DNA of 64,000 bases. Origin: Xylaria sp. FL1777. Its lineage: Eukaryota; Ascomycota; Sordariomycetes; Xylariales; Xylariaceae. The notes below the pieces were generated by a model that was given only the letters and a program-made list of their open reading frames with translations, was not told the origin of the DNA and made no database searches. Positions 40,001-51,671 of this stretch are shown here, in pieces. Position 1 is the stretch's first letter. Each line of letters begins with the position of its first letter. Made by a program: the position numbers and the translations under genes. The DNA is taken from the NCBI GenBank assembly GCA_022578965.1, contig MU400662.1:1-64000 (forward strand). The letters run 5' to 3'.

Positions 40001-42852
40001 ACTAATTAAGATTTTATATAAAGCACTTTTTATAATGCAAATAGTACTAAAGTTTTGCAAGGCTATATATTAAGCAAAAAAATTAGCATAAATGTGTTTT
40101 AAGCTAATTATTATAAGCTTTTATTTAAAAAAGCTGCTTTTTATTAAACAAAAAATAAAAAAAAACCTAAAAAACAAAAAAAAAAACTTTTTATAAGTTA
40201 AACAATTAAAAAGATTTATTTAAATAACAATAAGTTTTTTACTTAACTTAATACTAAAAATATATAAATAAATAATAATTTTTACAAGCAAAATATTTTA
40301 TTAGAACTAAAAAGTTTTAATTATTAAAGATCTTAAGGAATTTAAAAAGCAAAGCTTACAAAAAAAAGCTTAAAATTTGAAAAAATGTAAGCTAAAAAAT
40401 CTAAGAACTTTTTAAACAAAAAAACAAATGTTACTTTTAAGGACTTTATACTAAAAGTTCTAAAGTACTTTAATATTTTTATTTAAATAATTGCTTAAAT
40501 AAAAGCTAAATTATATTTTAAAGCAGCAGAAATATTTAAGCTAATATTAAAAACAATACTACTGCTTTTAAATAACTTTAGCAAAAGTTTAAATTAGCAA
40601 ATTAAATTAAATATGCTATGTTTTATTCTAAAGAAAAAAAATAACAAGTTAAAATATAAAGCTTAACTAAAAACTTTATTATAAGAGATTTTAACTTAAA
40701 TAAACATAAAAAATGCTTTTTTTTATAAAAACGTAAACTTTTTAAAAAATAATATAAAGTTTTAATAGCTAATAGTTAAAAAAACATAAAGAAGTTTTTA
40801 GCTAATATTATAATTAGCTAATTAGCTTATTAAATATAAATTGCTAAGTAATACTTGCAAAACTAGCTTTTTATTAAATTATTTAATAGTACATATAAAT
40901 AAAAAAATAAATTATAACGGTTTTATTATATATATTTATATGTTTTAATTTAGCTTTATAGCTACTTTTTTAAAAAAGCAACGCTACAAAATAATGGAGG
41001 TTTTTTGCAATTAGAACTAATAAAATAATTAAGTAATGTTATTTTTGCTTATATTGCTTTAGATTTTTAAACGTTAAAAAACAAGCTAAAGTTCAAAAAA
41101 ATGCTTTTTAAAATTTTAAACTAATATAATACTATATATTTATTATTTAAAAATAACTTAAAAAAGCAAAAGTTATTAATTGTTATATTTATACTGCTTT
41201 TAAAAAAGGTAGTATTTTTAGCTAAACTTTAGCTTAGTGTTAATTTTGCGTTAGTAGTGCTAAAAAAAAGAAAAAAGCTTAAAAAGCTAACATAACTAGC
41301 ATTAATAGTTTTAAAAAGCGCTAATTAAACTTTTAACCTTTTTAAAATAAAGATTTATAAAAAATATAATAATTATATTAATAGTAATAGCTTAAACTTA
41401 TTTAAAAAAACATTAAAATATAAGTTTTATAATAAAAAAAACTTAAGTTTAATAGATTACTTTAATTAAAAATATTTAAGTTTTTTAAATTTGTGCTTTA
41501 TGTTAGCTTTACTGCTAGAATTACAAAATATTTTAGCTATATTTTTAAGCGTTATAAAGCTAAAAAAATATATATAGCTTTGCTTAAAGCTTATTATAAA
41601 AATAAAAAATAAAATTTATAAAAGAAATATTATTAAAATTATTAATTTTAAAGCATAGTTTAGCATTATTATAAATTTATTTATTAATAAAAACAGCTTT
41701 GCTATTAAGAATACAAATATAACTTAGAAAAAATTTAATTAAACTAGCAATTTTATTAAATATATAAAATGCTTAAAAACTACTATTTAAATAAACAAAA
41801 GATTGCTGCTTTTTTTGCTATATATAATTAGTAAAAAACAAGCTACTTATTTTTTATTGCTAGAAATAAACTTTATTATAAAATTTTAAATAAGTTTATA
41901 TTTTTAGGGCTTTTATATAATAGCTAATATAATACTTAAAACAAGCTAAATTATTATACTAGTAATAAACTATATTAAAAGTCTAAATTTAAAGGCTTAA
42001 AAATGTTAGCAACTAAAAAACTAATATATATTTGCTAAATTATTAGCTTAGCAAATAAGCTATAAAAAGCACAAAAATACCGGACTTTAAATAGGAAATC
42101 CAACGATTAGTAGAAAAAAGCTAAGAAAAAATTAAAAAAACACAATTTAAAAAAGTGTACAAGTGCAAACTTTTAAAAAAATTAAAACTTATATAATAAT
42201 ATAACGTTAATAGCTTTTTTAATTTCTTTTATATAAAATATTAAACTTTTTAAAAATTTAGAAATATAAAACAATAAAAAAGTCCGTGCTATTTTTAATA
42301 ATAATTAATTATTTAAAATATTTTTAGTTATAATAAAAAAAACGCTAAAACAAAAAAATGCTAAAAGATTAATAATTATAAAGACTAAAAATTCTGCATA
42401 TAAATTAAAAAGCAAATATAACTTAATTATAACTTTAACTTAAGCATTATTAATTTTTTAAGCTTTAAAAACTAATAAATTAATAAAAAATAAAATAATA
42501 ATCTTAAATATAATATATAAAACAAAAAATAAAAAAATTTATTTTAAAAATAACGTGTTATTTAATAGTACTGTTTTACTTAAATTTTATAAGTAAAAAA
42601 AGCAAGCTTTAAAAAAAGTAAGCTATTACTTAGAAAATTTTGCACTATTTTAATAAAATAGCATTTATTAAAACATATATTTATGTTTTAGCACTACTTT
42701 TAAAAATACTTAACTAATTGCTAAACAATTAGTTATTTTTTTAAAAAAGCTTTGTATAACTAACCTTACTTAGTAAAAAGTAGCATTATTAACTAAAATA
42801 TAGTATTGCAAAAAAATAGCACTTTTTTAAAACTTTTTTAAAATAAAAAGAA
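37012..42852 (+). other. Gy15 copy A: 5.8 kb upstream of RT (leader, presumed gag and protease)
   Basis: A strongly A-rich coding-like stretch at 37400-38050 gives one plus-strand frame rich in Lys and Glu with few stops (E-E-I-F-A-K-E-L near 37420 and E-I-I-K-F-L-K-K-K-V near 38015), compatible with a coiled or charged Gag-like protein. A second stretch near 40300-42000 holds further frame pieces. I recognise no capsid motif, zinc knuckle or D-T/S-G protease. 5.8 kb is long for gag plus protease, so additional content is possible. Confidence 0.45.
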
Positions 42853-43523
42853 TACATAATAAGATTTTTCCTTTTTATAAAATTAAAATAGTTTTTTATA
42901 AAGTATAGCAAATATGCAGTATTTTAATTTTTAAGCTTTTAAAAAATATTACTATAAAGGTTTTAAAAACCTGATTTAAGCATAGCGTTTTTAAAAAAGC
43001 TTATAGTTTATATTATAACGCTTAGTTTTTAGTGCAAAAAAAGAGTAAAAAGGTTTAATTAATTAATTTAGCTATAAAAATAAACGTAGTTATTATATGC
43101 AATGCTAATTTTCCTTAAAGCTATAATAAGTTCTTTAAAAAGTTTGTAATATATAAAATAATTTTTATAGTTAATTTATTTTTAAGATATAATTAAATAT
43201 TACTTTTTATTTTTAGCTAAGCAATAATTGCTTTTTTTATATTAATAAGCTTTTTTTAAATAATTACTTTTTTATAAGAAGCAATAAATTTAGTAGCTTA
43301 ATTCTTAAAAGTGCTATTAAGGATTTTATATAATATATTATTAATAAAGTGCAAACCTTTTTTTAATAATGTAATAGTTAAAGAACTTATTACTAAGTAT
43401 AATAATTATAAAGTTACTTTAAGTATTAAACAATTTATATTAAAACATCTTAAGAATTTTAATGTTATGCTGCTTAATTTTAAGTTAGCTAAAATTATAG
43501 CTAGTATATTTAAAAGCAAATAA
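42853..43523 (+). pseudogene. pol: Gy15 copy A reverse transcriptase remnant
   Basis: One uninterrupted frame without frameshift can be followed from TAC at 42853 through the catalytic box. About a dozen stop codons occur, all explained by Gln, Trp or Arg codons. Landmarks: L-I-N-L-A-I-K-I-N (fingers), N-F-P-stop-S (family L-P-P-S), Q-E-A-I-N-L-V-A-Q-F with both Gln as stops, and the catalytic box F-F-N-N at 43359-43370, where the family has F-x-D-D-V. It continues V-K-E-L-I-T-K-Y-N-N (family V-K-G-P). The segment 43311-43523 is the longest piece still free of stops (70 codons). RT would copy the element RNA; here both catalytic Asp are Asn. Confidence 0.9.
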
Positions 43524-44449
43524 GCAAAACAAACAACTAAAATAGTTAGTTATATATATAGCACTAATAGCAAAAGCTTAATAAAAGCAAAAGTAATAAA
43601 AATTCTTAAATAAAAAACTTATAAAAACATTACAAAAATATGGTTTTTTTTAGAAATAATAGTATATTATTAGATATAAATATAAAAGTATGCTATAATT
43701 ACAAAATTATTAACGGTTTTGTTACAAAAAAATAAGCTGTTTTGCTTTAAAGAACTGCAAAAAAAAGCTATAAAAAAGCTTTAAAAAGTTATTATAATAG
43801 CTTTTATTTTTATTACTTTTAATTATATAAAAAAACTTATTTAGCTAAAAGTTAATATTTCTAAAATTAGCTAAAGTGCTATTTTATGCTAAAAGGTTAA
43901 TAAAGCTATTAAGCTAGCAAAATATAAGTTTAAAACATAAAAAAGCTCTAAAAAAAAATATAATGCTATAAAGCTAAAAAAGCTTACTATTATTAAGACT
44001 TTTTAAAAGCTATATAATTATTTTTATAAAATTATATTTTATTTAAAAACTAATGCAAAAGTTTTTATAGCTTAGCTAAACAATAGATTTTTAGTATTAC
44101 TAAATGCTTAATTAACAAAATAAATAGCATATATAAAGACTTTTAATTTTATATTTTATTATATACTAAAAAAAAAACATATAGCTGCTAATAAGCTTTT
44201 TAAAAAACTTTTTAAGCTATTAAATAAGTTAAATAATTATTAAAAAAGAAATATAAAAGATTTTATTAATTTTTAATTATATATAATAGCTATTATTATT
44301 ACATATAAGAAATTAAGCAATTAACTAATTAAAAGCTTAGTATACTAAAAAATAAAACTTTTGTTATATTTAAAAAAAAATTAAAGCAAAGAAAGTAAGC
44401 AAATTACTAAATATTTTGTTTTTAAGCAAGTTTTAAAAGAACTTATAAC
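43524..44449 (+). pseudogene. Gy15 copy A connection and RNase H remnant
   Basis: Continues the RT frame. After the thumb (S-Y-I-Y-S-T-N near 43545, fitting a G-Y-V-C-D family segment) come K-I-L-K (43600) and an aromatic patch V-Y-Y-stop-I-stop-I fitting V-Y-Y-R-I-W-I. RNase H follows: L-K-V-N-I-F-K-I at about 43845 (family E-V-D-x-S), K-Y-N-A-I near 43960, and K-H-I-A-A-N at 44175 fitting the closing K-H-x-A-A-D-G-L-S-R. The order is that of Ty3/gypsy pol. Confidence 0.82.
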
Positions 44450-45625
44450 AGAAAAAAAGCAAAAATACTTTAAAAAAAAAGCTTTTAAATTTTTTATTAA
44501 CAAGTTTATTCTTTAAAAAAAAGCAAAGTTTAAAAAGATACTAAAAAAGGTTATTAATAACAAAAAGACCTAAAAAGCTTTTATTAAGGAAAACTATAAA
44601 AAAATAACTTATAAAAGCTAAATATTTATAATTTAATAAATAACTTAAGAATATTATTAAAAGGGCCTTTATTAAAATATTTATGTTATAATTGCTAGTT
44701 GCTTTAATTGCTAAAAATCTGCAGATAGTAAAAGAACTAAAAAATACTGTTTTAATTACTTTTTAGATTTTTTAGTTTTTTAGGTTATAAATATATAAAC
44801 TATACTATTAAGCAATAGATTTAAAGCTATTATAAAAGCAAAATGCAAAATAATAACTTATTTAAAAGCTAAACTTTTAAAATACGTAGATTTTTTAAAA
44901 ATACTTAAATTTATTAAAAAAAAGATCATATTTTAGTATAAAGTTCCTATAAAAATTAAGTATAATAATAGCTTTAAATTTAAAAAAAAAATAAAAAACG
45001 CAGTAAATACTTTAAGCTATAAAATAAATTATAGCTTAGCTTACTATTTTTAAGCTTAAAGCCTTATTAAAAAAAGCTATAAGCTAATAAAGAAAAGCTT
45101 TATATAAGTAATAAATAAAACCAAAAAAAATTAGCTAAAATATTTAAACTTAATAGTATAAGCAAATTATACTTTTGTATGCTATTATAGCTATAGTTTA
45201 TATAAGCTAATATATAAAAAAATGCTAATTCTATTAGTAAAAAATGTAATACTAACGTAAAAAATAATTAAGTAGCAAAATATTGCTTTTTATAAAGATT
45301 TTATTAAAGCTAAAATTAAGCAGCTAAAATACTGCAACTAAGATATTATAAAAGTTAAAGCAATTATAACTAAGAAAAGAAAATTAACTATAAAAGCTAA
45401 ATTTTAAAAAAACGCTTATAAAATTAAGCAATTATTTAAAAAGGGCTTTTTTGTTTTTTTTTATAATATTATGCTTTTAATAAATAAGTTTAATAATAAA
45501 AAGCTGTTATATAAATAAATTAGCCTTTATAAAGTTAAAAAAGATGTTAATTATAAGCAATATTAATTAGCAAAATTAACTAGCGAAAAATTAAAAAAGT
45601 TGTTTTTTTCCGAAAAATTAAAGTA
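44450..45625 (+). pseudogene. Gy15 copy A integrase remnant
   Basis: Zinc-binding region: a C-x-x-C pair with TGC at 44700-44702 and 44709-44711 in the context I-A-S-C-F-N-C, preceded by an aromatic Y-Y-stop-K-G-L-Y segment fitting Y-Y-W-x-G-x-Y. The core follows: K-A-K-C-K-I-I-T-Y-L at about 44835, P-I-K-I-K-Y-N-N (D at the second catalytic position turned to N) and I-N-Y-S-L-A-Y-Y (family Y-S-S-A-Y-H-P). A helix-rich tail follows, with F-F-Y-N-I-M near 45455 and Y-K-V-K near 45530. No chromodomain found after it. Same content in copies B and C. Confidence 0.88.
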
Positions 45626-48600
45626 ATTTATATAAAATAACTAAAGGTACTAAAAACTAAAAAATTTTAACTTTAATATATAAACTACTAGTGCTGCAGC
45701 TATTTATTAAAAACTAAATTAAAACAATAAAGCTTTTAATAATTAAAGCTATAGTAGTTAAACTACAAAAAATAAAAAAAATATAATAAGTTATAAAAGC
45801 TTTTTAAGTTTATAAAAGCTGCAGTATAACTTTTAGCGCTTTAAACATTTTAAGTGCTAAAAAATATAATAGCTTATTTTATTTTTTTAGCTATTATATT
45901 ATAAAGCGCTTTAAAAAGTAATAACTAACAAAAGCTAAAGCAACAAAATTTTTCTTTTTTATTTTTTGTTTTTTTACTAATTGTTTTGTTTTTTATTTTT
46001 ATTAATTATACAAGTTTATATAATTAAGTTATAATATATAAAACTATTTTTTTTTGCTTAAAACTAAGCGTGTTTTTTATAGCTTTTTTTTTATTAGTTT
46101 TATATTTATTAGTTTTATAATAGCTAGTTTATTAGCACTTTTTCTACTATTATGTTAAAAATATAAGTTTTTATTTTATTTTAACGTTTTTTAAATAGCT
46201 AAGCAGTTTAGTTTTAATATAAATTATTATTGCTTTTCTTTAAAAATGCATAAAAACAAAAAAAACAAAAATAAAAACTGCTTATTAGTTTTAATTACTT
46301 AAGTTTATTTTACTACACTAATGCTTATGCATAAGTCTTTTTACTTTTAATTGCTTTATTATTTTTATTTAAAACTAAATAGCTTTTTTTGCTTTTAGTT
46401 TAAACTATTTAATATTTAATAAAAACTTTAGAACTGCTAAAAAGCAGAAAATATTAATACTATACTTTAAAAAGTTACTAATTTATATTTTACGTGCTTA
46501 AACTATTAATAATAACTTAAAGTTACTATTAAGCAATAATAAGCGTTTAATAAAATAATAAATGCTTAAGCAAAGTTTAAAGCAAGCTTAATAAAAATAA
46601 AACTTTGCTATAAAAGATTAAGCAAGATTATTTGATTATATAAAGCTAAAAAAATAAAAACTAAAAGAAAAACAAAAAAAAATTTAATAATCTAGTATTA
46701 ATAATTCTTATTTTATATATTTTTAATTTTTTTGTTGCAGAAGTTTTATATATTTGCTTTTATAAATGTTATAACTTAACTTTTTATATAATAACTATTC
46801 TTTTTTTATTTATTACGCTTAAAAAAAAATTTATAAGCTATGCAATAAAGAAAAGTAATTATAAATTATATTAAAAAAAACATTACTATATAAACAAATT
46901 GTTTAATTTTTTTATTTTATTTTATTTTATATAACTTATTTAATTTATTTTTTTAGCTATTTTTTTAAATATTTAAGCGTTATGCTAATCTTTTAAGCAA
47001 TATTAAATTATTGCTTACTAATATTATATTTAATAGGCTAAGCAATAAAATTAGCTTAAAAAAAACGCTTTAACTTACGTTTTGATTTAGTTTTTTTTTT
47101 AGTTAAACAAACAAAGGTATTTTTAGTTAAAACTATTTATTTTTTAAAGTTTTTAAGCATAAGATCTTTTTTAACTGTTATAATTACTATATTAATTTTA
47201 AAATATTTAGCTATATTGCTTTTAAACTTATAAAATAAACAGTTTTATAACTAAATAATAAACGCGTAGTTAATATATATATTAAACTTTTATTTTAAAA
47301 TAATGCAGCAAAAAAAAAAAAAATGAAGCCTTATATACTTTTTGCTTTTAGCTATTATTAGTAATTATTTATAATACTTACAAAATATAGCATTTTATAT
47401 TCTAAATAGCTATATAAATATAGCTATAAATTAGCAAAAGTTATAAAAAATCTAATATATATATTTGTTTTAAAAACTGCTTTTAGTTGCTTTTATATAT
47501 AATAAGCAAGATTTTAAATGCTTTTGCTTTTTTATTTAACTAAAGCTAGCTTAAATATATTAATTTGCATAACATATATAAAAAAAATCATAACTAACTT
47601 TTTATTAAATATACTTATTATTAATGTTATTACTAAGAATTTTAATCTATAAATAGCTTAATGCTTAGTTATATAAAACAAAAAAAGTTAGCTAAATAAA
47701 AAAAACAAGATTTAAAAAAAAAAAAAGCATATATATTTTGCTATTTATTAGTAAACTTAACTTTTTAAATATTACAAATATAACTATTTATTAGCTAAGC
47801 AATATTAATTTTCCAAATATTGGTTAACTGTTATAATGCTTTTTAATTGTTTAAGACTTTATTAATAACGCAAAAATTGTTTTTTAAGTGCTTAGTTAAG
47901 CAAGCATTAATTATGCTACTTAAAAACAAAAACTTTATAATAAAAGCGTAAACTAAGCAATCTAAAGACTTAAGCACTAAAAAAAAAAATTACAAAAAAG
48001 ATTTAAGCTTTAAAACTACTTAAAAAAAAATAGATTAAAAAAAAAAACAAGCTTTTCTTTTATATTTACTAAAGCCTAAATTATTTACTTTGCTATTAGT
48101 AGCAATAAATATTTAAAAAAAATAAGTTATAAATATATTAAAAAAAAAGTTAAAAAGTAATTATTTAATTAACTAAAACTACTTTATTTGCTTATTTTTT
48201 AATTAATATTAACATAAATATATAAAGAATAATTATTATAAAAACATTTAGCAATTAATAATTTATTTTAGCAATAAAATAATTAATTAATAAATTAAAA
48301 ATAATATAGTAAATTTATAAAAAAAAAGTACACTAGTTTAAAAATATATATTTTAGCTTTCTTTTTATTATATTTATTTTATTAAATCTTTTATTTATAC
48401 TTAACTTTGCTATTTTATTTATTTAATAAGTTTTAACTTTTTGCATTTAACATAAATGCTTTTAGCATTTATATTTAAAAGATCTTATAATTACTAAAAA
48501 GTAATAACTTAAATTAGCAATTAAAAATATTGAACTATATATAGCAAGTAGTACTAATATTAATACTTATACTTTATACTTTTTTATATTATTTGCTTTT

Positions 48601-51350
48601 ATACTTTTAATTTATATTAGAATTTTTAACTTGTTTATATTTTTTATTTAATTATAAAATATAGCAAAAGCATATATATGCTTAAATATTATTAAGGATT
48701 GCTTTTATTATACGTATATGCTTTTAATTATTATATTTTTTATTTTTAAAGAAGTTATTAATACTGCAAATTAGCTAAAAATAAAAACATTTTTTTTTAA
48801 AAGTTTTAAAGAGCTAATACTTAATACTAAAACATATAAGCAACTAACATAAAAAATAGCAAACTTTAAAAAAAAAGCAAAAAAGAAAAAAAATAAGCAT
48901 ATATATATAGATTTAACTGCTAATTATAAAAAGCTTTTCTTTAAGAACTAACAGCTTTTTAGAAATAGCCCTAAAAAAAAGCTAGTAATTATTAAAAATT
49001 TAAAGTATAAAAAATATTTAGCTTACTAGCTTTTTTTATAAATTAAAAAACCAAATATAAAAGATGTTTAGCTAAAAAATATACTGCTTTTTTTAGTTAA
49101 TGTTTTTTTAAAGTCTGTTTTAAAGTCTTATTTTATATAAAAAAAAGTAACCTTTATAAAGAGTTTGTTTTTTAAAAACCTAAAAAAGAAAAAAAAAGTA
49201 GTACTAAAAAAGCACTTTAGTTATGCGTTCTTTAAAAATAGCAAAACTTGCTAAAACTTATTTTTAAACTTAGTTTAACAAATATAAAAAAAAGCAATAT
49301 ACTTAATATATAAAAAGTATTATAATAAAAAAGCGTTAAAATATTAGTAGTTTGTACTATACGTAATTTTAATAGAAGTTTTTTATACTTTTAACTTATT
49401 GCTTAATAAAGAAGCGCTTAATTTTTAAAAAAAGGCTTTTATAGTATATTTTATTACGTAAAACTGCTTAATAAACATAAATAAAATGCTATTTTATATG
49501 TTTAAACTAAAAACTAGATATTTAAAGGCATTTTTATAAGCTATAAACTAAATGTTAAGATTTATAGCTATAAAAAGTCTTATAATATTAATATAGTACT
49601 TATTTAAAATTAAAAAATATTACAAAAATAACGATTTTTGCTTTAATAAGTTTAACGTTATGTTTATAAAAAATCTAATAGTTTTAGCAATAAAGCTAAA
49701 ACTATATAAAAGATAAAAACCTGCAGTATAAAAACTAAATATTTAGCAGTTATTATTTATAAAATCCTTAAAAAAACTGCTATTAAAAAAAGCTTTAAAC
49801 AATTATTAAAAAAATAATAATATAAAACATTTTAATAAACTAAAGCTTTACAATAAATAAAAGCTAGCTTATTATTTTTTGCTAAGTAAAGTTTTAAAAA
49901 TAATACATAAAAATAATAAAAAGTAGTAGCTAAAAACTTTCTTTTTAGAACAATAAATAGCTGCTAAAAAAACTTACTAGTATAAACAAAAATATTTAAA
50001 TTACTAAAAAAAGTTTACTGTTTATAGCTGCTATAAAAACCTTTACAAAATAAACACTATAAAATAAAAGATTAAAGCTATTTATATTATAAATATTTTT
50101 ATAAAGCTAAATGCTAAAAAATAGCTAAATAAGCGCAAAATAAAAGCTTTGCTAGATATATTGCTTTAGCTATATATAAATAAAAGAGCTAAAGCTCTAA
50201 AAATAAATATTAAACCTAAATATAGCTAGTTTATAAAAGATCTTTTTATAAACTAGCAAAACGCAAAGTAAGCTATAATAATTGCTATAACTTTTTAAAT
50301 AAAATATTTTATAATGGAATATTGCTTAAATAATTACTAAATTACTATTTTTATTAATATTGTTTTAAAAGTAGTATATATTTTAAACTTTAAGCATGCT
50401 ACTAATAAAAATAACAAACAAGTTTTTTAGAAATTATAAAAGTATTAAACAATAAAGCACTTTAATATAAAGGTTGTATTAAGTTATTTTATATTTTTTT
50501 GTTTTTGCTAGCGCAATAATTACATATGCAGGTTTATTAAAGCCTTGTATTTATATTACATGTTTTGCGATTTAACAAGCTAATATTTAAAAAGAAGTAT
50601 TAATAATTAAAAAAGTTATAAATAGTTTATTTAATTCTTAAAAGCAAACTTTAAAAAGTACTTTAGCTTTAAGTTGCAAAAAAATCTGCGTTTATTGCTT
50701 TTAATAAGCGTTAAGCTTTATTATTTCCTAAAAGAACTAAAAGTAACTTTTTTTAGATTTAATAAGTTAGCTTTTTTACTATTAAGCGCTAAAAATATAT
50801 AGAATAAAAAAAAAACGCCAGAAAGAAAACTGAAAGTTAATTGTTTTGCTTTTTTAATGCTTTTTATTTTAAAGCACAAAAAAGGTTTTTAGCAAAAAAA
50901 ACTAACGATTATACTAAAAAAGTTCTATTATAAGCAATATAAAAACGTTTTAGCAGTACGAAGTTATTTTGCTACAAATACTTTTACAAATATCTTTTTT
51001 TTTAAGTATAATAAGCTAAGTATAAAACTTAGCTAAGCTTAATAGTTTAAAAGAAAAAAAGTATAAACTTTTTATAAGCACTTTTATAAAAAAAACACTA
51101 GGCATTCTTAAAGGCTTTTGCTTATATATTTAAATATGTAAAAAAGCTAAAACTAGTTTTAATAAAGCTATAATGCTTTTATAAGCGCTAAAGCTTAAGC
51201 TACTTTTAAACGCAGCAAAAAAAATAAAAAAGAATTTATAAAACTAGATAAGCAAAAAAAAATAATATTAACTTTATTCAAAAAACGCTAATAAAAATAA
51301 AGAACTTTATAATTATAAGTATTAAAATAAACTAAAAGCAGCTATATTTT
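45626..51350 (+). other. Gy15 copy A: 5.7 kb of unidentified content between integrase and 3' LTR
   Basis: Present in copy B in full and in copy C up to the GypB insertion, so it belongs to the element and is not a local insertion. The first 3.3 kb (to about 48910) alternates T-rich and A-rich runs. The last 2.4 kb (48910-51350) is more coding-like: on the plus strand near 50100-51300 a frame with sparse stops contains patches such as M-E-Y-C-L-N-N-Y (about 50315) and N-Y-I-C-R-F-I-K-A (about 50518). I recognise no domain. Antisense frames are about as open, so strand is undecided. It could be an additional ORF, a captured host gene, or an old insertion fixed in the family. Confidence 0.6.
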
Positions 51351-51363
51351 AATAAAGGAAAAT
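51351..51363 (+). other. Gy15 copy A polypurine tract
   Basis: AATAAAGGAAAAT directly precedes the 3' LTR, the expected place of the plus-strand primer. It fixes the orientation of copy A as left to right. Confidence 0.7.
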
Positions 51364-51667
51364 TAAAGTAAAGTAAAGTAGCTAAATAAGCTTACTAGCT
51401 AGTTAAAGTAAGTTTAAGCTAAGTTATATAGTAAGAATAAAAGTATAAGTATTGCACTAAATTTTGAAGTATAGATTTAATTATTATGCTTAACATTATA
51501 AAAATTAGCTATAGTTGCTTTATTTATATTATTAAATAGCCCTTTAATTAATCGTTTTATTTTTTAATTCATATATGGCTTAATTGCTTAAATACGTAAG
51601 TTATAACTTATTTTCTTGCAATTAAAGTAGTATAGTAAATCTTGCGCAATTATATTGCTTTATTTCA
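51364..51667 (+). repeat. Gy15 copy A 3' LTR
   Basis: 304 bp, starts TAAAGTAAAGTAAAGTAGC and ends GCTTTATTTCA; the terminal CA is preserved here although lost in the 5' LTR. ATAT follows at 51668-51671. Confidence 0.95.
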
Positions 51668-51671
51668 ATAT

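Larger units (their letters stand above)
36708..51667 (+). mobile_element. Gy15 copy A: complete 14.96 kb Ty3/gypsy LTR element inserted in copy B
   Basis: Two 304 bp LTRs (36708-37011, 51364-51667), flanked by the 4 bp target duplication ATAT (36704-36707, 51668-51671). Joining the flanks restores the sequence seen at the matching point of copy A itself (about 40020, reverse strand), so it inserted into a sister copy in opposite orientation. Layout: LTR, 5.8 kb upstream region, RT 42853-43523, RNase H, integrase to about 45625, 5.7 kb of unknown content, polypurine tract AATAAAGGAAAAT (51351-51363), LTR. Uninterrupted, so the youngest visible Gy15 insertion. Stops in every domain show it is dead. 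Confidence 0.95.

Noticed and set aside
36708..51667. Reading the 304 bp repeats as terminal inverted repeats of one giant DNA transposon spanning 25024-54977
   Set aside because: The four repeats pair as two direct-repeat sets with separate ATAT duplications, TG...CA termini and a polypurine tract, which fits two nested LTR elements.
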